Of a stretch of DNA of 64,000 nucleotides, positions 45,017 to 53,543 are shown one piece after another. The notes under the pieces were generated by a model that ran no database searches, was not told the origin of the DNA, and worked only from the letters and a program-made list of their open reading frames with translations. The position numbers and the translations under genes were made by a program. The stretch is from positions 1,116,001 to 1,180,000 of the forward strand of contig NZ_JACHNF010000001.1 in the NCBI RefSeq assembly GCF_014205295.1, written 5' to 3'. This stretch comes from Kribbella solani. GTDB lineage: Bacteria; Actinomycetota; Actinomycetes; Propionibacteriales; Kribbellaceae. Every line of letters begins with the position of its first letter. The stretch's first letter is position 1.

Positions 45017-46006
45017 TCAGGCTGGGGTTTTGAGGGTGGCGGCGGTGAGCAGTTGGTGGCCCAGGGGAGTGCGGTGGTAGAGGACGGCGCGGCCGTCGCG
45101 GCGGGAGGTTACGACGCCGGCGTTGCGGAGGATGGTGAGGTGGACGCTGAGGGTGGGGGCGGACAGGCCTAGTTGGTGGGCCAGGTGGGTGGTGGACATG
45201 GGGAGGTCGAGGTGGCTGACGATGGCGGCTCGGGTGCGGCCGACCAGGTCGGCCAAGGGGGAGTCGGTGGTGTCTTGGCGGTCTTCCCACAGGCGGCCCA
45301 GACCGCGGGGTGGGTACGTGATGGTCGGGACGTGGGGCGCGCCGGTGACTGCCAGGCCGGCCGGCCAGGTGAAGACGCACGGGACCAGGAGTACGCCTTG
45401 GCCGGTCATCGGTTCGCCGTCGCAGCAGAACGGGCGGTTGATTTCGATTCGGTCGCTGCTGTAGCTGATCGACGGATGCAGGTTGCGGAACAGCCGTTCG
45501 ATGCCGCCGCTGGCGAGTTCGTCCAGCCGGAACGCAAGGTCCTCCTGCAGTAGCGAGCGCATCCGTCGCCAGTCCGGCTCGATGGCTCGTTGCCAGTACG
45601 TCTCCAGCGCCGTGGTGATCAGGCCGAGCGCCTTCGCGGGCCGGGTGATCAAGTCCGGGAGCATCGGGTGTGGCGTGTCGTGGTGCAGCCGGCCGAGCTC
45701 GTCGACCACCAGGTCGTGCGGTGTCGCGGCGATCGCGGCGAGGCCCGACTCGAAGCTGGTCGACCGTCGCGGCGGCGCGGGGGTGAGGAAGTCGGGGATG
45801 TAGCCGTACGACGGAATCAGTGCCCTGAGCAACGTCAGGTCGTCGCCCTCGATCACCGGCCGTACCTTCTGCAGCCACGGCCCGTGTACGCTCCGCGCGG
45901 TGTTGTTGCTGAGCGCCCGCACGCTCGTCACGGCTTCCCACACCGGCGACAGCGCGAACCGGATCCGCCCGACGTCGCCGGCGCTCAACCTGATCGTGAT
46001 CACCAC
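45017..46006 (-). CDS. DUF5937/ArsR-type winged-helix regulator
   Basis: 329 aa. The first 240 residues are an uncharacterised domain (LSPVWEAVTSVRALSNNTARSV..., PSYGYIPDFLTPAP) found in actinobacterial DUF5937 regulators. The C-terminal ArsR-type winged helix reads TTHLAHQLGLSAPTLSVHLTILRNAGVVTSRRDGRAVLYHRT. Consecutive GTG codons at 46006 and 46003 could start; a TATGGT -10 on the minus strand predicts a leaderless start at 46003. It is divergent from an MFS exporter, with a palindrome between. Confidence 0.82.
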   Translation of the reverse strand: MVITIRLSAGDVGRIRFALSPVWEAVTSVRALSNNTARSVHGPWLQKVRPVIEGDDLTLLRALIPSYGYIPDFLTPAPPRRSTSFESGLAAIAATPHDLVVDELGRLHHDTPHPMLPDLITRPAKALGLITTALETYWQRAIEPDWRRMRSLLQEDLAFRLDELASGGIERLFRNLHPSISYSSDRIEINRPFCCDGEPMTGQGVLLVPCVFTWPAGLAVTGAPHVPTITYPPRGLGRLWEDRQDTTDSPLADLVGRTRAAIVSHLDLPMSTTHLAHQLGLSAPTLSVHLTILRNAGVVTSRRDGRAVLYHRTPLGHQLLTAATLKTPA

Positions 46007-46018
46007 CCCACCATAGAC

Positions 46019-46038
46019 GATTAGGCCTGACCCTAATC
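46019..46038. promoter_or_regulatory. Operator palindrome between the DUF5937 regulator and MFS genes
   Basis: GATTAGG-CCTGAC-CCTAATC is a perfect 7-bp inverted repeat with a 6-nt centre, in the 70-nt divergent region. It overlaps the expected -35 region of the regulator's own promoter. Confidence 0.6.
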
Positions 46039-46076
46039 ATCGACAGCGCGCCGGGCCGGGCCGGACAGTTGTTCCC

Positions 46077-47288
46077 ATGAGTGCAGTCGCCGTCGGCAGC
46101 CCGGCCTCCACCGCCCTTCCGCGGGCGTTCTGGGCGCTCTGGGTGTGCCAACTGGTCAACCGGCTCGGCAGCTTCGTCCAGCCGTTCCTCGTCCTCTACC
46201 TCACCCACGACCGCCACCTGTCCGCCGGCACGGCGGGCGCGGTCGCGGCAGCAGTCGGCGCCGGTACGGTAGCCGCGCAGCTCGTCGGCGGCCTGCTCGC
46301 CGACCGCGTCGGCCGCCGGCTGACGATGCTGATCTGCTTCTTCGGTACCGGCGCCGCGCTGGTCCTGCTCGGGTCGGCCCGCGAGATGGTGATGATCTGG
46401 ATCGCGGCGTTCCTGGTCGGCCTGCTCGGCGACCTGTTCCGCCCGGCCGTCCAGGCCACCGTCGCCGATCTGCTCCAGCCGAACGAGCGGGTCCGCGCGT
46501 ACGGCCTGCTGTTCTGGGCGATCAACCTCGGTTTCTCGGTCTCCACCGTCAGCGCCGGCGTCCTGGCGTCCATCGGGTACGGCCTGCTCTTCTGGCTGAA
46601 CGCCGCGACCTCGGTGATCGCCGGGGTGGTGATCTGGACGATGGTCCCGGAGACCCGTCCGGTACTCGACGAAGGTACGCCGCGCCGCCCGCTGCTCGGC
46701 GTCGTACTGCGTGACACCGTGTTCCTGTTCATGATCCTGATCCAGATCGGGTACGCGACCATCTACTTCCAGGGCTACTCGACGCTCCCGTTGGCGATGG
46801 CCGCGGACGGACTGCGTTCCGAGACGTACGGTCTGGTGATCGCGCTGAACGGTGTCGTGATCGTGCTCCTCCAGCCTTTCCTCGGCCGCTGGCTGGTCAA
46901 GCTCGACCGCCCGAAGCTCCTGGCCGCATCGATGCTCGTGGTCGGGCTCGGCTTCGGTCTGGGCGCGGTCGTGCACGGCTGGTGGGGGTACGGCCTGTCG
47001 GTCGTGGTGTGGACGATCGGCGAGATCGGGTTCGCCGCGGTGATCGGTGCCGTGTTCGCCGACCTCGCACCGATCGACCTGCGCGGCCGGTACATGGGTC
47101 TGTCCGGCATGGCGTTCGGCATCGGCACGGTGATCGGCCCGCTGGCCGGTACGAACGCCCTGCAGCACCTCGGCGCAACGGTGACCTGGATCGGGTGTGG
47201 CGTACTCGGTGTGCTGATCTTCATCGGCCAGTACGCACTGGCTCCTGCACTGCACGCCCGAGCGCTAGCCAACGCGGCGACCGCATGA
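46077..47288 (+). CDS. MFS transporter (drug/metabolite efflux type)
   Basis: 403 aa with about twelve membrane segments. The MFS motif between segments 2 and 3 is GGLLADRVGRRLTMLI, followed by GDLFRPAVQATVADLL. FADLAPIDLRGRYMGLSGMAFGIGTVIGPLAG is typical of the second half. Proton-driven efflux is likely; substrate unknown. It is probably repressed by the divergent DUF5937/ArsR protein. The C-terminal coding end overlaps the next, convergent MFS gene by 68 nt. Confidence 0.88.
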   Translation: MSAVAVGSPASTALPRAFWALWVCQLVNRLGSFVQPFLVLYLTHDRHLSAGTAGAVAAAVGAGTVAAQLVGGLLADRVGRRLTMLICFFGTGAALVLLGSAREMVMIWIAAFLVGLLGDLFRPAVQATVADLLQPNERVRAYGLLFWAINLGFSVSTVSAGVLASIGYGLLFWLNAATSVIAGVVIWTMVPETRPVLDEGTPRRPLLGVVLRDTVFLFMILIQIGYATIYFQGYSTLPLAMAADGLRSETYGLVIALNGVVIVLLQPFLGRWLVKLDRPKLLAASMLVVGLGFGLGAVVHGWWGYGLSVVVWTIGEIGFAAVIGAVFADLAPIDLRGRYMGLSGMAFGIGTVIGPLAGTNALQHLGATVTWIGCGVLGVLIFIGQYALAPALHARALANAATA

Positions 47289-48552
47289 GGTGCGCGGTCG
47301 CGAACGTCACCGCGACCACCGCGACCGCCACCCAAACCGTCCGATCGAGACCGGCCGGGTGATGCAGGAACAGCGACCCGAACGCCGCGACGCCGAACGT
47401 GCCACCGAACTGCTGCACCGCATTCAGCAACCCAGCAGCTGAGCCGGTCTCATGCGGTTCGACCCGGTGCAACGCCTCGGTGAAGAACGCGGTGGTGAAC
47501 AGCCCCACCCCGATACCACCAACAGCCAGCCCAAGCACCAGCGCGTACGGCGTAACAGCCAGCCCTGCGACCAGTACGCCGAGCCCCACGTACATCAACC
47601 GGGAACCGAACCGTGCGACCAGCCACTGACCCGCGACGAGTGACGCGACACCGGATGCGGCGGACCACGGCAGCAGGGTGAGGCTCGACTGCATCACGCT
47701 GTGGTGCAGGGTGAGCTGCTGATGCAGCACGACAACCAGCGTGACGCCACTCAGCACCGCGAAGAACAGCGTCGAGGTAATCAGCGCCGGTGCGAACCCC
47801 CGATGCGCGAACAGACTCGTCTCGATCAACCGCCCTTCGCTCCGCCGCCCTTGCTGGACGGCACAGACACCGAGCACTGCCACACCGACCGCGAGCAGGA
47901 CCCAGTCGCGCGACTGCAGCACCGGATAGACGACCAGCGCGGTACCAACCGTCAGCAGCACTGTCCCAACAGCATCGATGCCCGGCGGCCGAGGCGACGC
48001 TGACTCCGGCAGTAGCCGTGACAGCGCCAGCACAGCCAGCCCGAGCGGTACGTTGACCAGGAAGACCGCACGCCAGGAGCTGACTTCGGTGATGAGGCCG
48101 CCGAGTAGTGGCCCGGAGATGCCGGCCAGTCCCATCACCGGTCCGATCGTGCCGAGCGCTTTGGCGAGCTGTCCGCCGCTGAAGCTGGACTTGATCAGCC
48201 CGATCGTCTGTGGAATCACCAACGCGGCCGCCGCGCCCTGCACGGCCCGCGCGCCGATCAGCAGGCCCGCGTCGGATACCACCGCACAAACGGCTGAGGT
48301 CAGCACGAAAGCGGTGACGCCGAGGACAAAGACCCGCCGCCGCCCGTACCGGTCGCCGAGCCGGCCGCCGGTGATCAGCAACGCGGCGAAAGGCAGCGTG
48401 TACGCCGCGCTGAACCACTGGATGTCCGAGGTACGGCCGCCGAGCTCACTGTGGATGACCGGCGCCGCCACCTGGACGATCGTCGCGTCGAGCAGATTCA
48501 TCGCCTCCGCGACCAGGAGCGCGATCAGCCCGATCCATCGCTTGTTCGTCAT
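47221..48552 (-). CDS. MFS transporter, DHA2 (EmrB/QacA) family
   Basis: 443 aa, about 14 membrane segments. Motifs: LLDATIVQVAAPVIHSELG (DHA2 motif D1), GGRLGDRYGRRRVFVLG (motif A), and GPLLGGLITEVSSWRAVFLVNVPLG (motif C with the downstream WRxxFxxNVP signature). It exports drugs or organic cations by proton antiport. The ATG at 48552 is chosen because longer upstream frames cross the regulatory repeats. It is divergent from an Lrp/AsnC-type regulator. Confidence 0.9.
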   Translation of the reverse strand: MTNKRWIGLIALLVAEAMNLLDATIVQVAAPVIHSELGGRTSDIQWFSAAYTLPFAALLITGGRLGDRYGRRRVFVLGVTAFVLTSAVCAVVSDAGLLIGARAVQGAAAALVIPQTIGLIKSSFSGGQLAKALGTIGPVMGLAGISGPLLGGLITEVSSWRAVFLVNVPLGLAVLALSRLLPESASPRPPGIDAVGTVLLTVGTALVVYPVLQSRDWVLLAVGVAVLGVCAVQQGRRSEGRLIETSLFAHRGFAPALITSTLFFAVLSGVTLVVVLHQQLTLHHSVMQSSLTLLPWSAASGVASLVAGQWLVARFGSRLMYVGLGVLVAGLAVTPYALVLGLAVGGIGVGLFTTAFFTEALHRVEPHETGSAAGLLNAVQQFGGTFGVAAFGSLFLHHPAGLDRTVWVAVAVVAVTFATAHLMRSPRWLALGRAVQEPVRTGR

Positions 48553-48574
48553 GCCGCCACGATGCGCCCATGAC

Positions 48575-48649
48575 GGCGAAACATTCCATTTTGCATGCCA
48601 ACATTGGCGAAAGGTTCCATCATGACCGCCAATAGGCGAAGATTCGTGC
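48575..48649. promoter_or_regulatory. Three phased direct repeats, likely Lrp/AsnC operator
   Basis: GGCGAAACATTCCAT (48575-48589), GGCGAAAGGTTCCAT (48606-48620) and GGCGAAGATTCGTGC (48635-48649) start 31 and 29 nt apart, about three helical turns. They fill the divergent region up to the regulator's ATG. Phased sites suit an oligomeric Lrp-type protein that wraps DNA. Confidence 0.65.
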
Positions 48650-49600
48650 ATGGTTGATGCGATCGACCGGGCCTTGATCCATGCGTTGCAGCTGGACAGC
48701 AGGGCGCCGTACAGCCGGATCGGTGAAGTGCTCGGCGTCTCGACGCAGACCGTCGCGCGGCGGTTCAACCGGCTGCGCGCCGAAGCCGGTCTGCGGGTGG
48801 TCGGCCTGCCCGACTCCCAGGCGGCCGGTCAGGCGCAGTGGTTGCTCCGGTTGACCGCGGCGCCGCAGGCAGCGCGGGAGCTGGCCGGCGCGCTCGCCCG
48901 GCGCCCGGACACGAGCTGGGTCAAGCTGGCGTCCGGCGGTACCGAGATCGTCGCGACCGTGCACAGCTCTCCCTCTGACGGCAACCAGCTGCTCCTGCAC
49001 GACATCCCACGCACTGCCGGCATCACAGCGGTCTCCGCGCACTATCTGCTGCACCTGTACGTAGGCGGTCCGACGGCCTGGCGCGGGCGGGTGAAGAGCC
49101 TCACTGCCGCACAACAGGCGGCCCTGCGGACGACTGCACCGGATCGCGGATCGGCGCGTGAGCTCAACGCAGGTGACGCCAAGTTGTTGACCGCGCTCGG
49201 TGAGGACGGGCGGATGACGCTGGCTGATCTCTCCGAACGCACCGGCTGGTCCGCGGCGACTGTCGCGCGGCGGCTCGAGGAACTGCAGCAGAGCGGCGCG
49301 CTGTACTACGACGTGGACGTCGATCCCGTAGTGCTCGGCTACACCACCAGCGCGATGCTGTGGCTGTCGGTACAGCCCGCGTACCTGGACGCCGTCGGGC
49401 GGGCGCTGGCCGAACACGACGAACTGCCCTTCGTCGCGGCCACCACCGGCCGGACGAATCTCGTCGCGCAGGCGCTCTGTGACAGTCCGGGCGCGCTGCA
49501 CTCGTACCTGGTCGATCGGGTCGGCGCGATCGAGCACATCACCGCGATCGAGACCACTCCGGTGCTGCGTACGGTGAAAGCGGCGGCGCCCTTCTCGTAG
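48650..49600 (+). CDS. Lrp/AsnC family regulator, tandem-domain form
   Basis: 316 aa, about twice the usual length. Two AsnC-type winged helices are visible: DRALIHALQLDSRAPYSRIGEVLGVSTQTVARRFNRL at the N-terminus (core YSRIGEVLGVSTQTVARR) and DAKLLTALGEDGRMTLADL with GWSAATVARRLEEL near residue 190. Each is followed by a RAM-like ligand region. This duplicated form is frequent in actinobacteria. It probably controls the divergent DHA2 exporter through the phased repeats. Confidence 0.88.
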   Translation: MVDAIDRALIHALQLDSRAPYSRIGEVLGVSTQTVARRFNRLRAEAGLRVVGLPDSQAAGQAQWLLRLTAAPQAARELAGALARRPDTSWVKLASGGTEIVATVHSSPSDGNQLLLHDIPRTAGITAVSAHYLLHLYVGGPTAWRGRVKSLTAAQQAALRTTAPDRGSARELNAGDAKLLTALGEDGRMTLADLSERTGWSAATVARRLEELQQSGALYYDVDVDPVVLGYTTSAMLWLSVQPAYLDAVGRALAEHDELPFVAATTGRTNLVAQALCDSPGALHSYLVDRVGAIEHITAIETTPVLRTVKAAAPFS

Positions 49601-49610
49601 GGTTGCGGGC

Positions 49611-50231
49611 ATGACTGAGGCGACGATCGACGCGGTGGTGTTCGACATCGGCGGCGTACTTCTGGACTGGAGCCCGACCTACCTGTACGCGGACCTGATC
49701 CCGGACGAGGACGAGCGGACGCACTTCCTGACCAACATCGCCAGCCCGGCGTGGAACCACCGGCAGGACGAAGGGCGGCCGTGGGCCGAGGCGGTCGCGG
49801 AGCTGACCAGCCTGCATCCGGAGCACGCCGAGTGGATCGCCGCGTACGACCACGGCTGGCTGAAGATGGTCAAGGGCGTGTTCGAGGACACGGCCGTGGT
49901 GCTCGGCGAGCTCCAGGCGCTGGGCCTGCCGACGTACGCGCTGACGAACTTCTCCGGCGAGAAGTGGGAGGTGGCGAAGGACGCGTTCCCGGTACTGACC
50001 AGCTTCGACGGCGAGGTGGTTTCCGGCGTCGAGCAGACGGCGAAACCGGACGAGAAGATCTATCGCATCCTGATCGACCGGTTCGGTCTCGACCCGGCGC
50101 GGACCTTCTACACCGACGACATGGCGTACAACGTCGACGGTGCCCGCGCGGCCGGGCTGGATGCCGAGGTCTTCACCGGCGCCGCGGATCTGCGTATCCA
50201 GCTCCGGAGCCGCGGTCTGGCACTACAGTGA
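49611..50231 (+). CDS. HAD-superfamily hydrolase, subclass IA
   Basis: 206 aa. HAD motifs in order: VVFDIGGVLLDW (the nucleophile Asp; the second motif I position is Gly instead of the usual Asp), ALTNFSGEKW (Thr), AKPDEKIY (Lys) and FYTDDMAYNVDGA (Asp pair). With Gly in place of the second Asp, phosphatase activity may be reduced; haloacid dehalogenases and some epoxide hydrolase-like members also lack it. Substrate unknown. It lies 10 nt after the AsnC gene. Confidence 0.87.
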   Translation: MTEATIDAVVFDIGGVLLDWSPTYLYADLIPDEDERTHFLTNIASPAWNHRQDEGRPWAEAVAELTSLHPEHAEWIAAYDHGWLKMVKGVFEDTAVVLGELQALGLPTYALTNFSGEKWEVAKDAFPVLTSFDGEVVSGVEQTAKPDEKIYRILIDRFGLDPARTFYTDDMAYNVDGARAAGLDAEVFTGAADLRIQLRSRGLALQ

Positions 50232-50235
50232 GCCG

Positions 50236-50778
50236 GTGACCTCCGTGCCAGAAGATCGTTCGCCGTCGGCCCGTGAAGGCGACCGCGACGCCGCCGTACA
50301 GCGCGTGCAGGAGGCCTACACCGATGGGCTGCTCACGCACGAGGAGATGGACGAGCGGCTGCATCAGGTGCTGTCCGCGAAGACCGGGCAGGACATCGAG
50401 GTGGCGCTCGCGTCGCTGCCCGTGCCGGATCCGGGCCGCTCGGCCGGCATCGCGGCGGCGACCGGCCGGATCAAACGGACCGGCGCCTGGCGGGTGCCGC
50501 GCAAACTCAAGGTCAACTCCGAGTTCGGCCGGGTCAAGCTGGACCTGTCCCGGGCGGTCTGGGAGTACCCGGAGCTCGACCTCGAGCTGAACCTCGGCAC
50601 CGGCAGCGCGAAGATCCGGGTGCCCCGGGACGCGGTCGTCGACCTCGACGGCCTGACGACCGCGTTGAAGGACTCGCCGTACCAGCCGCCGCGCCGATCC
50701 GACGGGACCGGTCCGCGGATCCGGATCACCGGCACCATCGGTTTCGGCAAGGTGAAGATCCGGCACGCGAAGCGCTAG
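50236..50778 (+). CDS. DUF1707 domain protein
   Basis: 180 aa from the GTG at 50236, 4 nt after the HAD stop. The N-terminal DUF1707 helix pair (AREGDRDAAVQRVQEAY, GLLTHEEMDERLHQVLSAK) is a SHOCT-like motif common in actinobacterial membrane-associated proteins. The C-terminal half is beta-rich (VNSEFGRVKLDLSRAVWEYPE, GTIGFGKVKIRH), similar to a cell-wall-active-response fold. There is no membrane segment. The last four bases, CTAG, provide the stop codon for this gene and for the convergent one. Confidence 0.83.
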   Translation: MTSVPEDRSPSAREGDRDAAVQRVQEAYTDGLLTHEEMDERLHQVLSAKTGQDIEVALASLPVPDPGRSAGIAAATGRIKRTGAWRVPRKLKVNSEFGRVKLDLSRAVWEYPELDLELNLGTGSAKIRVPRDAVVDLDGLTTALKDSPYQPPRRSDGTGPRIRITGTIGFGKVKIRHAKR

Positions 50779-51908
50779 GCGACCGCGGCGGCGATCGTTT
50801 CGGTGTACGTGGGGGAGCTGGCCAAGTGCGCCGCCTCCACGTACACGGTGTTGTCCTGGCACGTCATCGGAGTCAGCGCGACGCCCGGCGCGGCGGCGTA
50901 CAAGCGTTGTGGGGTCGCGATCCCGGGCCGCCAGCGGTTGATCTGGTAGGACTCGACGCCGGCCGTGCTGACCGTCCGCGTCTCCCAGAGAATCCAGTTG
51001 CCACAGGCAAGGATCGTGTCGGTGATCACGGTGCCGAGCGGCCGGGCGGGGGAGTCGCCGGACTCGCGGACGTACGCCTTGCTCTGGTACTGGTCCGGGT
51101 CGGACGCGCCGACCTCCGACCAGACCGTTGCGCCGCGCAACGACACGCCACTCCACTGAATGCAGTTGGTTGCCGCCGGCACCGGCTTGACCGCGCCGCC
51201 GGACAGGGGAGTGGTGAGGACGCGTTTGCATCGGCGCGAGGTTTCCGGCGCGGCGATCTCGCTGAACGTGACCGAGTCCGCCGACACCACCGGATCGGCG
51301 ACGTACCCGGGCGCCGCCACGCAGGTGACGCTGCGGTACTTCAGCGTGGACAGCTCCGCGATGATCAGGCAGGAGCGGTTCTTCGCGTCGGTCGAGCTGT
51401 ACGCGAACGTGCCGTCGTACGCGCCGATCTCCGGCTCGGACACCGGCGGCAGCCCAGCCGGCGCGGTCGCCTTTCCGGTACTGAGGTCGTAGCGGACCAC
51501 CTTGATCTGCGGATCCGGCCCGTCGGAACGGATGTCCTGGACCAAGGCCCAGCGATCGTCGATGACAACGGGGGACTGGGCAACGAACCCGGCCGGCGGT
51601 ACGTGGCGGACGATCACCTTTTGCGTACCGCGGTCCGCGATCGTGGTCGTACCCGCCTCGTCGCTGCCGCGGGTGACGACGTATTTGCGTTGCCGCGTGA
51701 CCAGGTGCTGACTGTCGACCGGCTGGCGAAGCACATTCGCCCAGGTGGGCAGCGCCGTACCCGAGTCGCTCGGTTTCGCCGGGGTGGTTGGAGCAGGTGA
51801 CGGCGGTGGGGTGCTGCTCGGGGACGGGCTGCTCTCCGGCTTGGCGGAGGAGCAGCCCGCCACGAGCAGGACCAGAAGGGTGCCTACGGCAACTGTACGG
51901 CGACGCAT
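50775..51908 (-). CDS. Lipoprotein with predicted beta-propeller-like domain, unknown function
   Basis: 377 aa from the ATG at 51908 (MRRRTVAVGTLLVLLVAGC). The lipobox VAGC gives lipid attachment at Cys19. A Ser/Pro/Thr-rich linker is followed by repeating beta units (VVIDDRWALVQDIRSDG, AYDGTFAYSSTDAKNRSC, GNWILWETRTVS) that suggest a propeller. Several Cys pairs could form disulfides outside the cell. No family recognised. It starts 10 nt after the C39-like gene stop, so the two form an operon. Confidence 0.75.
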   Translation of the reverse strand: MRRRTVAVGTLLVLLVAGCSSAKPESSPSPSSTPPPSPAPTTPAKPSDSGTALPTWANVLRQPVDSQHLVTRQRKYVVTRGSDEAGTTTIADRGTQKVIVRHVPPAGFVAQSPVVIDDRWALVQDIRSDGPDPQIKVVRYDLSTGKATAPAGLPPVSEPEIGAYDGTFAYSSTDAKNRSCLIIAELSTLKYRSVTCVAAPGYVADPVVSADSVTFSEIAAPETSRRCKRVLTTPLSGGAVKPVPAATNCIQWSGVSLRGATVWSEVGASDPDQYQSKAYVRESGDSPARPLGTVITDTILACGNWILWETRTVSTAGVESYQINRWRPGIATPQRLYAAAPGVALTPMTCQDNTVYVEAAHLASSPTYTETIAAAVA

Positions 51909-51918
51909 CGTGGAGTGA

Positions 51919-53382
51919 TCACAGCCCGATGTTCTGGAAGGAGTTGGCCAGGGTCGCGTTGAACAGGGCACTGGCCGGGATGTTCTTCGGGCCGTCGGTG
52001 ACGTTGCCGCGGCTGTTGAAGCGGCGCTCGTTGAACACCTCGAAGATCGCGATCGTCCCGTTCGCCTTGTTGTAGCCGCGGCCGACCTGGTAGTGGCCGC
52101 TGTGGTTGAAGGCCAGATACGGGAAGTACCGCTTGAGCAGCTGGACGTGCTCGATCACCGGCGCCTTGTACACGCCGAGGTGCTTCTGGTGCACCGCGAA
52201 GAAGGTCTGCGCGTTCCAGCCGGAGACGTTCTGCACGATGTACGTACCGGCCGACTTCGGCCAGCCCGTCTTCAGGTTGGTCTGCTGCACCATCGCGGAG
52301 ATCGCGGTACCGCCGGTGGTCGACCCGAGATCCTTCGCCCAGGACGCCTGGGTGTCCTTCTGCTTGTCGTCCGCCCAGTCAATCGACTGGAAGGTCGCGG
52401 GCCCACACCAGTACCCCTTCTCCTGAGAGGTCTGGTACCCCTTCATGATGTACGCCGAGCTCGGCGCGGCAAGCGGCGCCGCCGGAGTCTGCGGGCCGGC
52501 CGGTGTCGAGGTGCCTACCGGCGTCGTGGGGGCGGTCGGTTTGGGCGACGACGGACCGACGGTCGGAGCGGTGCGCGTGGGCGCCGAGGTGGGGCCTGGT
52601 GTCGCGCCCGGGGTTTGGGCGGGTGATCCGGCCGGGGCTGGCTCTGGGTTGGGCGGGGGTGTGTTTGCTTCGGCGATCTCGCGGAGTTCGCGGGCCTTTT
52701 CGCGGCCGTTCCAGGCGGCGCGCATTTCGTCGAGTTCGACCGCCACGCGGCTGCTCTTCGGCAGCGCGGCCCGCTGGGCGACGAACGCGGCAGCGGTCAG
52801 ATCACCGGTGGGGATGTCCTGCTCGGCGTTCATCTCATCCGCGGCACGCGGATCGGGCTGGCTCATCAGCGCATGCCGCTGAGCCCCGGTCGGCACCTTG
52901 TCGACGAACCCGAGCCCGAGACAGTAGTTCTCGGTGTCGAGCTTGAAACACCGCAGCATCGACGCAGCCTGCGCGGACGTGTCAGCCGACCGCAGCTGCA
53001 CGTCACCGGGTGAGGTCCGCGTGACCTCCGTCACCACGTCGCCCCACGACTTCGCCACCGGCTCGTCGGAGGAGGTGCCAGGACCATCGGTCGGCCGCGT
53101 GGTCGGGGTGGCGGTCGGCGATCCGGTCGGTGTCGGATCGCCTGTCGGATCACTCGTCGGCGACCAGGACGGTGCGCCGGTCGCGGCGCCGGCGGGGGTC
53201 TGCGAAGCCGAGGGGTCACCGGCTGGATCACCGGTTGGATCAACGGCTGGATCGGTGGTGGGGCGGCCGGTGTACTCGCGGTAACCGGGGTCTTGGGGCT
53301 GGTAGGCCTGGGCGGTGAGGGGCGCCTGCGCAAGCAGGGCACCCAGGAGGATCAGAGTTGCCCCCCGTGCTGCAGTGAGCAT
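51919..53382 (-). CDS. Secreted protein with C-terminal C39-like peptidase domain
   Basis: 487 aa from the ATG at 53382 (GGGAG at 7 nt). The signal peptide ends near AQAPLTAQA. A long Pro/Thr/Asp-rich region (TDPAVDPTGDPAGDP) precedes a Cys-containing middle domain (MLRCFKLDTENYCLGLGF). A second Pro/Thr linker leads to the C39_2-like domain: YWCGPATFQSIDWA with the catalytic Cys, and NHSGHYQVGRGYNK with the His. It is probably a secreted cysteine peptidase or transpeptidase-like enzyme; the substrate is unknown. Confidence 0.78.
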   Translation of the reverse strand: MLTAARGATLILLGALLAQAPLTAQAYQPQDPGYREYTGRPTTDPAVDPTGDPAGDPSASQTPAGAATGAPSWSPTSDPTGDPTPTGSPTATPTTRPTDGPGTSSDEPVAKSWGDVVTEVTRTSPGDVQLRSADTSAQAASMLRCFKLDTENYCLGLGFVDKVPTGAQRHALMSQPDPRAADEMNAEQDIPTGDLTAAAFVAQRAALPKSSRVAVELDEMRAAWNGREKARELREIAEANTPPPNPEPAPAGSPAQTPGATPGPTSAPTRTAPTVGPSSPKPTAPTTPVGTSTPAGPQTPAAPLAAPSSAYIMKGYQTSQEKGYWCGPATFQSIDWADDKQKDTQASWAKDLGSTTGGTAISAMVQQTNLKTGWPKSAGTYIVQNVSGWNAQTFFAVHQKHLGVYKAPVIEHVQLLKRYFPYLAFNHSGHYQVGRGYNKANGTIAIFEVFNERRFNSRGNVTDGPKNIPASALFNATLANSFQNIGL

Positions 53383-53543
53383 TGGGTCTCCCGAGCGGCG
53401 TGTGACGGCAGTGACTGAGGGTACGCCTGGGACCACAGTACGTGCTTGAGGCAACAATGGGGAGGGGGCCTAGCTCCTGAATCCCAGCAGGGCCCGCACT
53501 AGACTTGCCCGGTCCCGGTCCGTGGAACCTGTGTGGAGAGTCT

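Noticed and set aside
44741-45172. 143-aa plus-strand frame after priA
   Set aside because: It has no ribosome site, is low-complexity at its end and overlaps the regulator gene antisense.
44856-47255. 799-aa open frame on the minus strand
   Set aside because: It runs across two real genes (regulator and MFS transporter) and translates to His/Pro/Arg-rich sequence; a shadow.
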